This document shows, piece by piece, positions 43,098 to 52,329 of a stretch of DNA of 64,000 nucleotides; the first letter of the stretch is position 1, and every line of letters starts with the position of its first letter. A program made the translations under genes and the position numbers. The stretch is from Pseudomonas sp. GCEP-101 (lineage in GTDB: Bacteria > Pseudomonadota > Gammaproteobacteria > Pseudomonadales > Pseudomonadaceae): positions 5,340,965 through 5,404,964 of the forward strand of contig NZ_CP104011.1 in NCBI RefSeq assembly GCF_025133575.1, given 5' to 3'. Under the pieces are notes generated by a model. That model was given only the letters and a program-made list of their open reading frames with translations. It was not told where the DNA came from and did not search any database.

Positions 43098-45359
43098 GTG
43101 CCCGACTTGCCCGTCGCCGACACCGCCCTCGACCAGGCCATCGAGCGTTGTGCCCAGGAGCCGATCCAAGTGCCTGGGAGCATCCAGCCCCAGGGATTCC
43201 TGCTGGTGCTGGACGAAGCCGACCTGCGCATCCTCCAGGCCAGCGAGAACGCCCAGCGCTGGCTCGGAATGCCCGCCGGCGAGCTGCTCGGCCGCGACCT
43301 TGGCGCGCTGATCGGCGATGACTTCGACCTGCGCGCGCACCTGGAGCAACTGCCGGAGGGGGAAATCTTCCCCTTCCATATCGGCGACGTACGCCTGCGC
43401 CTGGGCCCGTCGGCGGGCGAGCGCACCACGCTGCAGGTGCACCGCTACGACCAGGTGCTGATCGCCGAATTCGAGCCACGCCGCAAGCGTGCCCCCGGCG
43501 ACCCGCATGTCGACTTCTATCCGCTGGTGCGCGCCTTCGTCAGCAGCCTGCACACCGTCGGCAGCATCGAGGAGCTGCTGCAGCGCTCCGTGCGCGAGAT
43601 CAAGCGCATCACCGGCTTCGGCCGGGTCAAGGCCTACCGCTTCGACGCCGACGGCAATGGCCTGGTCATCGCCGAGGAAGCCGACCCCGGCTATCCGCAG
43701 TACCTGGGCCTGTGCTTTCCCGCTTCGGACATTCCGCGCCAGGCTCGCGAGCTGTACCGCACCAACCGCATCCGTGTCATCGAGGACGCCAACTACCAGC
43801 CGTCCCCGCTGGTCCCGGCGGACAACCCGCGCACCGGGCGGCCGCTGGACATGAGCTTCGCCGCCCTGCGCAGCGTCTCCCCGGTGCACCTGCAGTACAT
43901 GCGCAACATGGGCACCCTGGCGTCCATGTCGCTGTCCATCGTGGTGGACGGCCGCCTCTGGGGGCTGATTTCCTGCCACCACCGCGAGCCGCGCCCGGTC
44001 GGCTTCCAGACCCGCACCGCCTGCGAGCTGCTGAGCAGCGTGCTGTCGTTGCAGATCGAATCCCGCGAGTCCCACGCCAGCACCCGCCAGTTGCTCGAAC
44101 TGCGCCAGCGCATCGTGCAGATGCTGTCGGCCATGGCCGACCACGACAGCATCAGCGATGGCCTGCTGGAGCTGCCCGACGTGCTCCTTGACTTCGCCCA
44201 GGCCAGCGGGGCGGCGATCATCTCCGCCGAGCGCTGCGACCTGGTCGGCGCCACCCCGCCCGCCGCCCAGGTCAATGCCCTGGTGCACTGGCTGGCCCGG
44301 CGCGGCGACGAGGTGGTGTTCCATAGCGACAACCTGCAGCGCGACATCGCCGAGCTGCCGGAACTGGCCGAGCACGCCGCCGGCGTGCTGGCCGTGGCCA
44401 TCTCGCAGATCCACTCGCACTACATCGTGTGGTTCCGCCCCGAGCAGGCGCGCACCGTGGACTGGGCCGGCCGCCCGGAGAAGGAGCTCGACGTACAGGG
44501 CAAGCTGCACCCGCGCCACAGCTTCGAGCGCTGGCGCGAGGAAGTGCGCGGCTATTGCGCGCCCTGGCAACCGCTGATCGTCGATGCCGTGGTGGAACTG
44601 CGCACCTCGGTGCTGGGCATCGTCCTGCGCAAGGCCGAGGAACTGGCCCAGTTGGCCGGTGAGCTGCGCCGCTCGAACAAGGAGCTGGAAGCCTTCTCCT
44701 ACAGCGTGTCCCACGACCTGCGCGCGCCCTTGCGGCACATTGCCGGCTACGCCGAACTGCTGACCGAGATCGAGAGCCAGACGCTGTCCGAGCGCGGCCG
44801 CCGCTTCCTCCAGCACATCGAGGACGCAGCGAGCTTCGCCGGCACGCTGGTCGACAACCTGCTGAGCTTCTCGCAGATGGGCCGCTCGGCCCTGCGCCTC
44901 TCCGAAGTGGACCTCAACGCGCTGGTGGAAACCATCCGCGTGGAGCTGCAGCCGGACTACGCCGGGCGCGACATCGTCTGGACCGTCGCCACGCTGCCCA
45001 AGCTGCTCGGCGACCCGGCCTTCATCAACCTGGCGCTGCGCAACCTGATTGCCAACGCCATCAAGTACACCCGTGGCCGCGACCCGGCACGCATCGAGAT
45101 CGGCGCCCGGCAGACCGCCAGCGAGACGGAAATCTTCATCCGCGACAATGGCGTGGGCTTCGACATGGCCTACGCCGGCAAGCTCTTCGGGGTGTTCCAG
45201 CGCCTGCACCGCATGGAGGAATTCGAGGGCACCGGCATTGGCCTGGCCAGCGTGCGGCGCATCATCGAACGCCACGACGGCCGGGTCTGGGCCGAGGGCC
45301 GCATCGACCACGGCGCCACCTTTCACTTCGCCCTGCCGCGCCACCCGCGCAAACACTGA
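43098..45359 (+). CDS. bphP: Bacteriophytochrome histidine kinase
   Basis: A 753-residue red/far-red light sensor. Biliverdin should attach to C18 (AIERCAQEPIQVPGSIQPQG). Domains: PAS about 20-125; GAF about 140-310 with PASDIPRQARELYRTNRIRV; PHY about 320-510; HisKA with H539 in SYSVSHDLRAPLRHIAGY; HATPase with NLIANAIKY, DNGVGFD and GTGIGLA. The GTG start has a poor ribosome binding site (GGA close by). No heme oxygenase gene (bphO) is adjacent, unlike the common bphO-bphP order, so biliverdin must come from elsewhere. A CheY-like regulator follows by 14 bp. Confidence 0.93.
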   Translation: MPDLPVADTALDQAIERCAQEPIQVPGSIQPQGFLLVLDEADLRILQASENAQRWLGMPAGELLGRDLGALIGDDFDLRAHLEQLPEGEIFPFHIGDVRLRLGPSAGERTTLQVHRYDQVLIAEFEPRRKRAPGDPHVDFYPLVRAFVSSLHTVGSIEELLQRSVREIKRITGFGRVKAYRFDADGNGLVIAEEADPGYPQYLGLCFPASDIPRQARELYRTNRIRVIEDANYQPSPLVPADNPRTGRPLDMSFAALRSVSPVHLQYMRNMGTLASMSLSIVVDGRLWGLISCHHREPRPVGFQTRTACELLSSVLSLQIESRESHASTRQLLELRQRIVQMLSAMADHDSISDGLLELPDVLLDFAQASGAAIISAERCDLVGATPPAAQVNALVHWLARRGDEVVFHSDNLQRDIAELPELAEHAAGVLAVAISQIHSHYIVWFRPEQARTVDWAGRPEKELDVQGKLHPRHSFERWREEVRGYCAPWQPLIVDAVVELRTSVLGIVLRKAEELAQLAGELRRSNKELEAFSYSVSHDLRAPLRHIAGYAELLTEIESQTLSERGRRFLQHIEDAASFAGTLVDNLLSFSQMGRSALRLSEVDLNALVETIRVELQPDYAGRDIVWTVATLPKLLGDPAFINLALRNLIANAIKYTRGRDPARIEIGARQTASETEIFIRDNGVGFDMAYAGKLFGVFQRLHRMEEFEGTGIGLASVRRIIERHDGRVWAEGRIDHGATFHFALPRHPRKH

Positions 45360-45373
45360 GGGACCCTCCCAAC

Positions 45374-45835
45374 ATGCTCAAGCCCATCCTGCTGGTCGAA
45401 GACAACCCCAGGGACCTGGAACTGACCCTGGTCGCCCTGGAGCGCAGCCAGCTGGCCAACGAAGTCATCGTCATGCGCGACGGCGCCGACGCCCTGGACT
45501 ATCTGCTGCGCCGGGGCGCCCACGCCGGGCGCGACGACGGCAACCCCGCCGTGCTGCTGCTCGACCTCAAGCTGCCCAAGGTCGATGGCCTGGAAGTGCT
45601 CAAGGTGGTGCGCGACACCCCCGAGCTGCGCAGCATTCCCACGGTGATGCTGACCTCCTCGCGGGAGGAGCCGGACCTGCTGCGCGCCTATGAGCTGGGC
45701 GTCAACGCCTACGTGGTCAAGCCCGTGGAATTCAAGGAGTTCGTCACGGCGATTTCCGACCTCGGGGTGTTCTGGGCCGTTCTCAATGAACCTCCGCCCG
45801 GTTCGTTGCGTCTGAACCGTAGACGCAACCCGTGA
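45374..45835 (+). CDS. CheY/Rcp1-like single-domain response regulator
   Basis: A 153-residue receiver with ED (9-10), phospho-acceptor D64 in LLLDLKLPKVDG, T/S near 91 (VMLTSSREE) and K113-region VVKPVEF. The extended acidic loop before the aspartate (GAHAGRDDGNPA) is typical of Rcp1-type phytochrome partners. It has no output domain and should accept phosphate from the bacteriophytochrome and pass the signal by protein contact. Gap to the next gene is 10 bp. Confidence 0.92.
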   Translation: MLKPILLVEDNPRDLELTLVALERSQLANEVIVMRDGADALDYLLRRGAHAGRDDGNPAVLLLDLKLPKVDGLEVLKVVRDTPELRSIPTVMLTSSREEPDLLRAYELGVNAYVVKPVEFKEFVTAISDLGVFWAVLNEPPPGSLRLNRRRNP

Positions 45836-45845
45836 CGGAGCGGTG

Positions 45846-48230
45846 ATGGCCGAAGTCCCGCTGAAACTGCTGATCGTCGAAGACAGCGCCATGGATGCCG
45901 AGCTGACCCTGCTGCGCCTGGAGCGCAGCGGCATGAAGGTGGATGCGCGGCATGTCTTCGACCACGTTGGTGTCGAGCACGCCCTGCACGAGGGCAGCTT
46001 CGACCTGATTCTCTGCGACTGCGTGTTGCCCGGATCCTCCGGCACCCACGTACTCGCTATCGCCCAGCGCATGGCGCCGGACGTGCCGTTCATCTTCCTC
46101 TCCGGCATCTATGGCGAGGAGCACGCGGTGGAGATGATCCGCCTCGGCGCCACCGACTACGTGCTGAAGAAGAACCTCTCGCTGCTGCCCAAGGCGGTGC
46201 GCCGTGCCCTCACCGAAGTGCAGGAACGCCAGCGCCGGCGCCGCGCCGAGGAAGCCCTGGCGGACGTCGAGGCGCGGGCGCGCATCGCCATCGACGCCGC
46301 CGGCATGGGCACCTGGGAATTGCGCCCGGAAGACGGCGTGCTCCTGTGGGATGACCGCTGCAAGACGCTGTTCGGCCTGCCGGCGGATACCGACATGAGC
46401 ATGGACATCTTCTACGCCGGTATTCATCCGGAGGACGTGGAGCGGGTGCGCCATAGCGTCCTGCGCGCCATGGACGCTCAGGGCGACGGCCGTTACCGCG
46501 TGGAATTCCGCACCCGCCAGCCCGGCGGCCTGGAACCGCGCTGGCTGTTGAGCAACGGCCAGGCGCAGTTCGTCGATGGGCGCTGCGTGCGCTTCTCCGG
46601 GGTGCTGCAGGACATCCACCAGCAGCGCAAGGCGACCCAGGCACTGGAGCAGCTCAACGAGATGCTCGGCGAACGGGTCGAGCGCCGCACCCGCGAGCGC
46701 GACCGCTCCTGGGACCTCTCCCAGGACCTGCTGGCGGTGCTCAACAGCGACCTCACCCCGGTCGCCCTCAACCCGGCCTGGGAGAACACCCTGGGCTTCC
46801 AGCGCCAGATGCTCTCGCGCATGTCGCTGCTGCAACTGCTGCCCGAGCAGGACCAGGAATCCTTCCTCACCGAGCTGGCAACCTTCGCCCACGGCGGCAC
46901 CAGCGCGCGTTTCGATGGCCGCATCCGCCACGCCAACGGGCGTGAGCGCTGGTTGTCCTGGGTGGTGGTGCCCGAGGACACGCTGCTCTACGTGGTCGCC
47001 CGCGACATCACTAGCGAGCGCGAAGCGGCGCTGGACCTGGCCGAGGCCAACGCGCGGCTGCGCGAGCAGATCGCCGAGCGCGAGCGCATCGAGGCCGCGC
47101 TGCAGCAGATGCAACGCCTGGAAGCGGTCGGCCAGCTCACCGCTGGCGTCGCCCACGACTTCAACAACCTGCTGACGGTGATCCTCAGCGGCGCCACCTT
47201 CCTCGAGCGCGACCTGGCCAAGGGCGACTACGACAAGGCCGGCAAGCGCTTGCAACACATCCGCGAGGCGGGCGAGCGCGGGGCCAAGCTCACCGCGCAG
47301 ATGCTCGCTTTCTCCCGCCGCCAGCGCCTGGAGCCGGTGCCGCTGAACCTCAACGACACCCTCGCCGGCCTCGAGGAGCTGCTGCGCCGCTCCCTGGGCG
47401 GCAACATCTCGGTGCGCCTGGAGCTGGACGGCGGCCTGTGGCAGGCGCTGACCGACCCGACCCAGACCGAGATGATCATCCTCAACCTGGCGATCAACGC
47501 CCGCGACGCCATGCCCGGCGGCGGCCAGCTGGTGCTGTCCACCCACAACACGCACATCAGCCACCCGCCCAGCCGCCCGGAACACCCCGAGCCCGGCGAC
47601 TACGTGGTGCTGTCGATCCGCGACACCGGCTGCGGCATGGACGAGGATGTGCTGAGCAAGGTCTTCGAGCCCTTCTTCACCACCAAGGACATCGGCAAGG
47701 GCTCCGGCCTGGGGCTGGCCCAGGTGTTCGGCTTCGCCAAGCAGTCCGGCGGCGGCGTGCACATCGACAGCGAGCCCGGGCGCGGCACCCAGGTCAACGT
47801 CTACCTGCCGGCGGTGGAGCGCTCGCCCAACCACGAGGACAACCCGCAGGAACCGCTGGCGGCACTGGCCGACAGCGGCCGGGACCGCCACATCCTGCTG
47901 GTGGACGACGACGACCTGGTGCGCGAACTGCTCGGCGATGCCCTGCGCCTCTACGGCTACCGCGTGCGCCAGGCCAGCAGCGGCCAGCAGGCGCTGGAGA
48001 TGCTCGACAGCGATGTCGACCTGCTGCTCACCGACTTCGCCATGCCCGAGCTGAACGGCGCACAGATGGCGCGGATCGCCCGCGAACGCTTCCCGTACCT
48101 GCCCGTGGTGTTCCTCACCGGCTATGCCGAGCTGCAGGGCCTGGAGCTGCCCGGCAGCGTGGTGATCCAGAAACCGGTGCGGCACGAGGAACTGGCGCGC
48201 TCGCTGGGCGAGTTGCTCGGCAGCGACTGA
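45846..48230 (+). CDS. REC-PAS-PAS-HisKA-HATPase-REC hybrid sensor kinase
   Basis: A 794-residue hybrid kinase. Receiver 1 with D58 (LILCDCVLPGSSGT); linker coiled coil about 115-140; two PAS domains (about 145-265, RIAIDAAGMGTWELRPEDG, and about 290-410); HisKA with H437 (GVAHDFNNLL, the HWE-free FNN subtype); HATPase (NLAINARDAMPGGG, DTGCGMDEDV, GKGSGLGLAQVFGFAKQSGG); receiver 2 with D730 (LLLTDFAMPELNG). The ATG at 45846 is favoured over the GTG at 45843 by GGAG spacing. Receiver 1 may take phosphate from the phytochrome, making a light-gated relay (inference). Confidence 0.9.
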   Translation: MAEVPLKLLIVEDSAMDAELTLLRLERSGMKVDARHVFDHVGVEHALHEGSFDLILCDCVLPGSSGTHVLAIAQRMAPDVPFIFLSGIYGEEHAVEMIRLGATDYVLKKNLSLLPKAVRRALTEVQERQRRRRAEEALADVEARARIAIDAAGMGTWELRPEDGVLLWDDRCKTLFGLPADTDMSMDIFYAGIHPEDVERVRHSVLRAMDAQGDGRYRVEFRTRQPGGLEPRWLLSNGQAQFVDGRCVRFSGVLQDIHQQRKATQALEQLNEMLGERVERRTRERDRSWDLSQDLLAVLNSDLTPVALNPAWENTLGFQRQMLSRMSLLQLLPEQDQESFLTELATFAHGGTSARFDGRIRHANGRERWLSWVVVPEDTLLYVVARDITSEREAALDLAEANARLREQIAERERIEAALQQMQRLEAVGQLTAGVAHDFNNLLTVILSGATFLERDLAKGDYDKAGKRLQHIREAGERGAKLTAQMLAFSRRQRLEPVPLNLNDTLAGLEELLRRSLGGNISVRLELDGGLWQALTDPTQTEMIILNLAINARDAMPGGGQLVLSTHNTHISHPPSRPEHPEPGDYVVLSIRDTGCGMDEDVLSKVFEPFFTTKDIGKGSGLGLAQVFGFAKQSGGGVHIDSEPGRGTQVNVYLPAVERSPNHEDNPQEPLAALADSGRDRHILLVDDDDLVRELLGDALRLYGYRVRQASSGQQALEMLDSDVDLLLTDFAMPELNGAQMARIARERFPYLPVVFLTGYAELQGLELPGSVVIQKPVRHEELARSLGELLGSD

Positions 48231-48318
48231 CGCGGGCGTGTCATTGCTCGGCGCGGCTGAACTTGCCCGCGCCCGCACCGTTCTACCGTCCTGCCATGCT
48301 CGCAACCGGGACGGTCCG

Positions 48319-49794
48319 ATGACCCTCGCACGACCGCACAGCCAGCTCCCCGGCGACATCCAGCGCACCGACCTGCCGGCGCGCCTGGACCGCCTGCCCT
48401 GGGGGCGCTTCCATACCCTGCTGGTGATCGCCCTGGGCATCACCTGGCTGCTCGACGGCCTGGAAGTGACCCTGGCCGGCGCCGTGGCCGGTGCGCTCAG
48501 GCAGAGCCCGGTGCTGCACCTGAACAGCGCCGACATCGGCCTGGCCGGCGGCGCGTACATCGCCGGCGCGGTGCTCGGCGCCCTGCTGTTCGGCTGGCTC
48601 GCCGACCGCCTGGGCCGCCGCCGGCTCTTCTTCATCACCCTGGCCGTATACATCGGCGCCACAGCGGCGACGGCGCTGTCGTGGAACCTGGCGAGCTTCC
48701 TGGTGTTCCGCTTCCTCACCGGCGCGGGCATCGGCGGCGAGTACTCGGCGATCAACTCGACCATCCAGGAATTCACCCCGGCACGCTTTCGCGGCTGGGT
48801 CGACCTGGCGATCAACGGCACCTTCTGGGTCGGCACCGCCCTGGGCGCGGTGGGGTCGGTGATCCTGCTGGACCCGACGCTGCTCGGCCCCGAGCTGGGC
48901 TGGCGGCTGTGCTTCGGCATCGGCGCGGCGCTGGGCCTGGTGATCCTGGCGATGCGCCTGTGGCTACCGGAAAGCCCGCGCTGGCTGCTGATCCACGGCC
49001 AGCCGGAAGCGGCACGGGAAATCGTCGAGGGCATCGAGCAACGCCTGCGCCAGCAGGGCCACCGCATTGAGCCGGTCGGTCCGGACGCGGTGCTGCTCCT
49101 GCGCAGCCGCCATCACACACCCCTGCGCGAGGTGTTCGCCACGCTGCTGGTCAGCCACCGCCAGCGTTCGCTGGTGGGCCTGACGCTGCTCACCGCGCAG
49201 GCGTTCTTCTACAACGCGATCTTCTTCACCTACGCCCTGGTGCTGACCGATTTCCATGGCATCCCCGCCGACCGCGTCGGCTGGTACCTGCTGCCGTTCG
49301 CCCTGGGCAACTTCTGCGGCCCGCTGCTGCTCGGCCCGCTCTTCGACCGCCTCGGCCGACGCCTGATGATCAGCGCGACCTACCTCGCCTCCGGCGTTCT
49401 GCTGCTGGTCAGCGCCGGGCTGTTCGAACGCGGCGTGCTCGATGCCACCGGGCAGACGCTCGCCTGGATGGTGATTTTCTTCTTCGCCTCGGCAGCGGCC
49501 AGTTCCGCCTACCTGACCGTGGCCGAGACCTTCCCCCTGGAAATCCGCGCCCTGGCCATCGCCATTTTCTATGCCCTCGGCACCGGCCTGGGCGGCACCG
49601 CCGGGCCATTGCTGTTCGGCCAGTTGATCGAGACCGCCAGCCGCTGGAACCTGTTCCTCGGCTATCTGCTCGGCGCCACGCTGATGCTCGTCGCCGGCGT
49701 GGTGCAGGCGATCTGGGGCGTGGCGGCGGAGCGGCGTTCGCTGGAGTCGGTGGCCGCGCCGCTGTCCCAGGTGAGAGCCAATCACGTTCAATAG
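48319..49794 (+). CDS. MFS transporter (NiaP/AAHS-like)
   Basis: A 491-residue 12-span facilitator. Motifs: WLLDGLEVTLAGAVAGAL in span 1, GWLADRLGRRRLFF loop, FRFLTGAGIGGEYSAINSTI in span 4 (the GGEY mark of NiaP/sugar-porter relatives), WLPESPRWL at the centre, and GPLFDRLGRRLMI in the second half. Substrate is likely a small organic acid or aromatic carboxylate; not determinable. The ribosome binding site is weak (GGGACGG). Upstream hybrid-kinase gene ends 88 bp before. Confidence 0.85.
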   Translation: MTLARPHSQLPGDIQRTDLPARLDRLPWGRFHTLLVIALGITWLLDGLEVTLAGAVAGALRQSPVLHLNSADIGLAGGAYIAGAVLGALLFGWLADRLGRRRLFFITLAVYIGATAATALSWNLASFLVFRFLTGAGIGGEYSAINSTIQEFTPARFRGWVDLAINGTFWVGTALGAVGSVILLDPTLLGPELGWRLCFGIGAALGLVILAMRLWLPESPRWLLIHGQPEAAREIVEGIEQRLRQQGHRIEPVGPDAVLLLRSRHHTPLREVFATLLVSHRQRSLVGLTLLTAQAFFYNAIFFTYALVLTDFHGIPADRVGWYLLPFALGNFCGPLLLGPLFDRLGRRLMISATYLASGVLLLVSAGLFERGVLDATGQTLAWMVIFFFASAAASSAYLTVAETFPLEIRALAIAIFYALGTGLGGTAGPLLFGQLIETASRWNLFLGYLLGATLMLVAGVVQAIWGVAAERRSLESVAAPLSQVRANHVQ

Positions 49795-49866
49795 CAAGAT
49801 TGTTCAAGCCAGGCGCTGCGCTTTTCTGCCACGCTGGCGGCACTTATCTGCCTGCAAGAAGCCTTC

Positions 49867-50565
49867 ATGTCCCACGATCAGCTTGCTTCCCGCGCCTTCC
49901 TCAAGGGCGCCATCGACATCATGCCGCTCTCCCTCGCCGTGCTGCCCTGGGGCCTGCTCGCCGGTTCCCTGGCCATCGACGCCGGGCTCTCGCCGCTGCA
50001 TGGCCAGGGCCTGTCCGCCATCGTCTTCGCCGGCGCCGCGCAGCTGGTGGCCATCGGCATGCTCAAGGGCGGCGCCGGGTTCTTCTCGATCATGGTCACC
50101 ACCCTGCTGCTGACCTCGCAGCACCTGCTCTACGGGATGACCATGCGCCCGCTGATTTCCGGCCTGCCGGGGCGCTGGCGCGCCGGCCTGGGCTTTCTGC
50201 TCACCGACGAACTGTTCGCCCTCATCAGCGGCCATGACCGCCAGACCTTCAACCGCTGGTATGCCCTGGGCGTGGGCCTGACGTTCTACATCGCCTGGAA
50301 CCTCTTCACCCTCGTCGGCGTGCTGGTGGGCTCGAGCATTCCGGACCTCGAACACCTGGGGCTGGACTTCTCCATCGCCGCCACCTTCGTCGCGCTGATC
50401 GTGCCGGTGGTGAAGAACCTTCCCACCGTGGTCTGCGTCGCCGTCTCGCTGTTCTGCTCGGTGCTGCTGAGCTACTGGCAGGTCGGCTCGGCATTGGTGC
50501 TGTCGGGGCTGGCGGGCATGTTCGCCGGCTTCCTCTGCCAGAAATTCTCGGGGGTGCGCGCATGA
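49867..50565 (+). CDS. azlC: AzlC-family branched-chain amino acid exporter, large subunit
   Basis: A 232-residue membrane protein with about seven spans and AzlC signatures AGAAQLVAIGMLKGGAG, LTSQHLLYGMTMRP and LTDELFALI. With AzlD it exports branched-chain amino acids or analogues. It overlaps the azlD-like gene by four bases. AAGAAG precedes the ATG. Confidence 0.9.
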   Translation: MSHDQLASRAFLKGAIDIMPLSLAVLPWGLLAGSLAIDAGLSPLHGQGLSAIVFAGAAQLVAIGMLKGGAGFFSIMVTTLLLTSQHLLYGMTMRPLISGLPGRWRAGLGFLLTDELFALISGHDRQTFNRWYALGVGLTFYIAWNLFTLVGVLVGSSIPDLEHLGLDFSIAATFVALIVPVVKNLPTVVCVAVSLFCSVLLSYWQVGSALVLSGLAGMFAGFLCQKFSGVRA

Positions 50566-50876
50566 TGGCCTGGGCAGTGATCGTCGGCATGGGCCTGATC
50601 GTGTTCTTCAACCGCTACGTGTTCCTCGAACCGCGCCTGCCGATCCGCCTGAGCAGCAACGTGCGGCAGTTCCTCGGCTTCGCCGTGCCGGGGATGCTCA
50701 CGGCCATCTGCGGGCCCATCGTGTTCCTCCCGGAGCACCAGTTGAACCTGCGCGTGGACAACCCCTACCTGCTCGGCGCCGCGGTCGCCGTCGCCCTGGT
50801 GCTGTGGACGCGCAACGTGCTGCTCAGCGTGATCCTCAGCATGGGCGCGTTCTACCTGCTGCGCTGGTGGCTGTAG
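50562..50876 (+). CDS. azlD: AzlD-family exporter small subunit
   Basis: A 104-residue protein with four spans, the usual partner of AzlC: FFNRYVFLEPRLPIRLSSNV, FAVPGMLTAICGPIVFLP and a short C-terminal span. Start within the azlC stop (ATGA); a second ATG three bases on is possible. An AraC-family gene follows by 75 bp on the same strand. Confidence 0.9.
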   Translation: MMAWAVIVGMGLIVFFNRYVFLEPRLPIRLSSNVRQFLGFAVPGMLTAICGPIVFLPEHQLNLRVDNPYLLGAAVAVALVLWTRNVLLSVILSMGAFYLLRWWL

Positions 50877-50951
50877 CGGCCGCCGACACGCCGTTGTCAT
50901 CCTTGCCGGCTAAGGTGCTCGTCCATCCCTCGCGCAGCCAGAAGAAGGACG

Positions 50952-51941
50952 ATGACGGTCGACACGAGCACCTCGCGCAAGCAGTTCCTGATCCGCTCGG
51001 AGAACATGAGCGCCGACGATTTCGGCGAGCTGTACACGCGGATGTTCGGCAACCTTTATTCGGGGATGCCACGCCCGGAGCGGCCGGTCGCCATCGGCGG
51101 CGTGTACGGCCGCTACGAGGGCGTGAGCTTTCGCCGCCTGAGCTTTCGCGGCGACCTGCTGACCGAGATGCCGGACCTGGACGACGAGATCACTTTCATC
51201 TTCCCCAGCGCCGGGCGCGTGGTCTTCAACCAGTCCAGCGACCGGGTCGGCATGCCCGGCGTCGGCCTGGCCATGGAGAAGGCCCAGGTACGCTCGGTGG
51301 GCTTCATCGATGGCCACGCGCATCATGGCCTGTCGGTGCGCCGCGCATTGTTCGCCCGGCGCCTGGCGATGCTGCTGGGCCGGCCGATCACCCACAAGGT
51401 GCGCTTCCAGCCACGGGTGGACCTGGGCAGCGAGGCCTTCCAGGGCATCAAGGCGATCGTCGCGATGGCCACCGGCAACGAGTTCGAGGTGCTGATCCGC
51501 TCCAGCGCGCTGATGCCGGAGCGACTGCAGGAGATGCTGGTGGATTCGGTGCTGGACAGCTGGCCGCACAACTACAGCGAAGCGCTGCGGCGCCCTGCCC
51601 CGCAGATCGCGCCACGCCACGTCAGGCTGGCCATGGAGTACATCCAGCAGCATCCCGACGCGCCGGTCAGCGGCAGCGCCCTGGCGGAGCTGACCAACGT
51701 CAGCCTGCGCGCGTTGCAGGATGGCTTTCGCCGCTTCGTTGGCCGCTCCATCGTCGGCTACCAGCGCGACGTTCGCCTGCAGCGCGCCTATGAGGCGTTG
51801 CAGCGGGACGATGCGCGGTCGGTCAGCGAGATTTCCCTGGCGCTGGGCTTCAGCAATGTCGGGCGCTTCTGCCAGTACTTCCAGAACGCCTACGGAATGA
51901 GTCCGGCGGAGTTGCGCCGCCGTTTCTCCGTGCCCCTCTAG
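50952..51941 (+). CDS. AraC-family regulator with AraC_binding_2-type N-terminus
   Basis: A 329-residue regulator. The N-terminal about 210 residues resemble the AraC-like ligand-binding domain 2 (FRGDLLTEMPDLDDEITFIF). The C-terminus holds two helix-turn-helix units (VSGSALAELTNVSLRALQDG and SVSEISLALGFSNVGRFCQY) and ends MSPAELRRRF. AGAAGGACG precedes the ATG. Following azlCD, it may regulate the exporter or the MFS gene (inference). Confidence 0.87.
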   Translation: MTVDTSTSRKQFLIRSENMSADDFGELYTRMFGNLYSGMPRPERPVAIGGVYGRYEGVSFRRLSFRGDLLTEMPDLDDEITFIFPSAGRVVFNQSSDRVGMPGVGLAMEKAQVRSVGFIDGHAHHGLSVRRALFARRLAMLLGRPITHKVRFQPRVDLGSEAFQGIKAIVAMATGNEFEVLIRSSALMPERLQEMLVDSVLDSWPHNYSEALRRPAPQIAPRHVRLAMEYIQQHPDAPVSGSALAELTNVSLRALQDGFRRFVGRSIVGYQRDVRLQRAYEALQRDDARSVSEISLALGFSNVGRFCQYFQNAYGMSPAELRRRFSVPL

Positions 51942-52329
51942 CGGCGCGACTGGTCTGGTTCGCGAGCAAGCTCGCTCCTGCAGGCAACCGGCAGCGTGGG
52001 AGCAGCTCTGTCCGAGATGTTGTCCGGCGCGATGCGGATCAATCGCGGACAGAGTTCGCTCCTACCTGGCCGGGAATGACGGCGCCAACCTGTAGGAGCG
52101 GGCCATGCCCGCGATCGCGCCCGGTGGGCGCTCCTCCGAATGAGCGCTACAAATTTTGCCGGTAACTCCCATTCCGCCGCGCAGGATGTCGCGGGCATGG
52201 CCCGCTCCTACAGAATTGCAGCCCCTCTCCCTCTGGGAAAGGGGCTGGGCGGGCCCGGATATGTTCAGGCGTGAAAAAACAGCCCGCCGCGAATTCTGCG
52301 GCGGGCCGCTCTCTACAGCGCGGTGCCGA
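51942..52329. repeat. REP cluster with partial two-hairpin repeat
   Basis: REP units at 51958-51982, 52041-52065, 52091-52135 and 52181-52212, and a truncated piece of the two-hairpin repeat at 52221-52249 (CCCCTCTCC/GGAAAGGGG). The right end holds the terminator of the phosphatase-autotransporter gene. Confidence 0.75.
52274..52306 (-). terminator. Intrinsic terminator after the autotransporter gene
   Basis: A 9-bp perfect stem (GCCCGCCGC 52282-52290, GCGGCGGGC 52298-52306) around GAATTCT; on the minus strand it is followed by TGTTTTTT. It ends 24 bp past the stop codon at 52330. Confidence 0.88.

Noticed and set aside
41676..45356. 1226-codon minus-strand frame across topoisomerase IB and bphP
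   Set aside because: Antisense of two well-supported genes; composition typical of third-position GC shadowing.
45783..49067. 1094-codon minus-strand frame across the response regulator, hybrid kinase and MFS genes
   Set aside because: Same reason; it spans three real genes and an intergenic gap.
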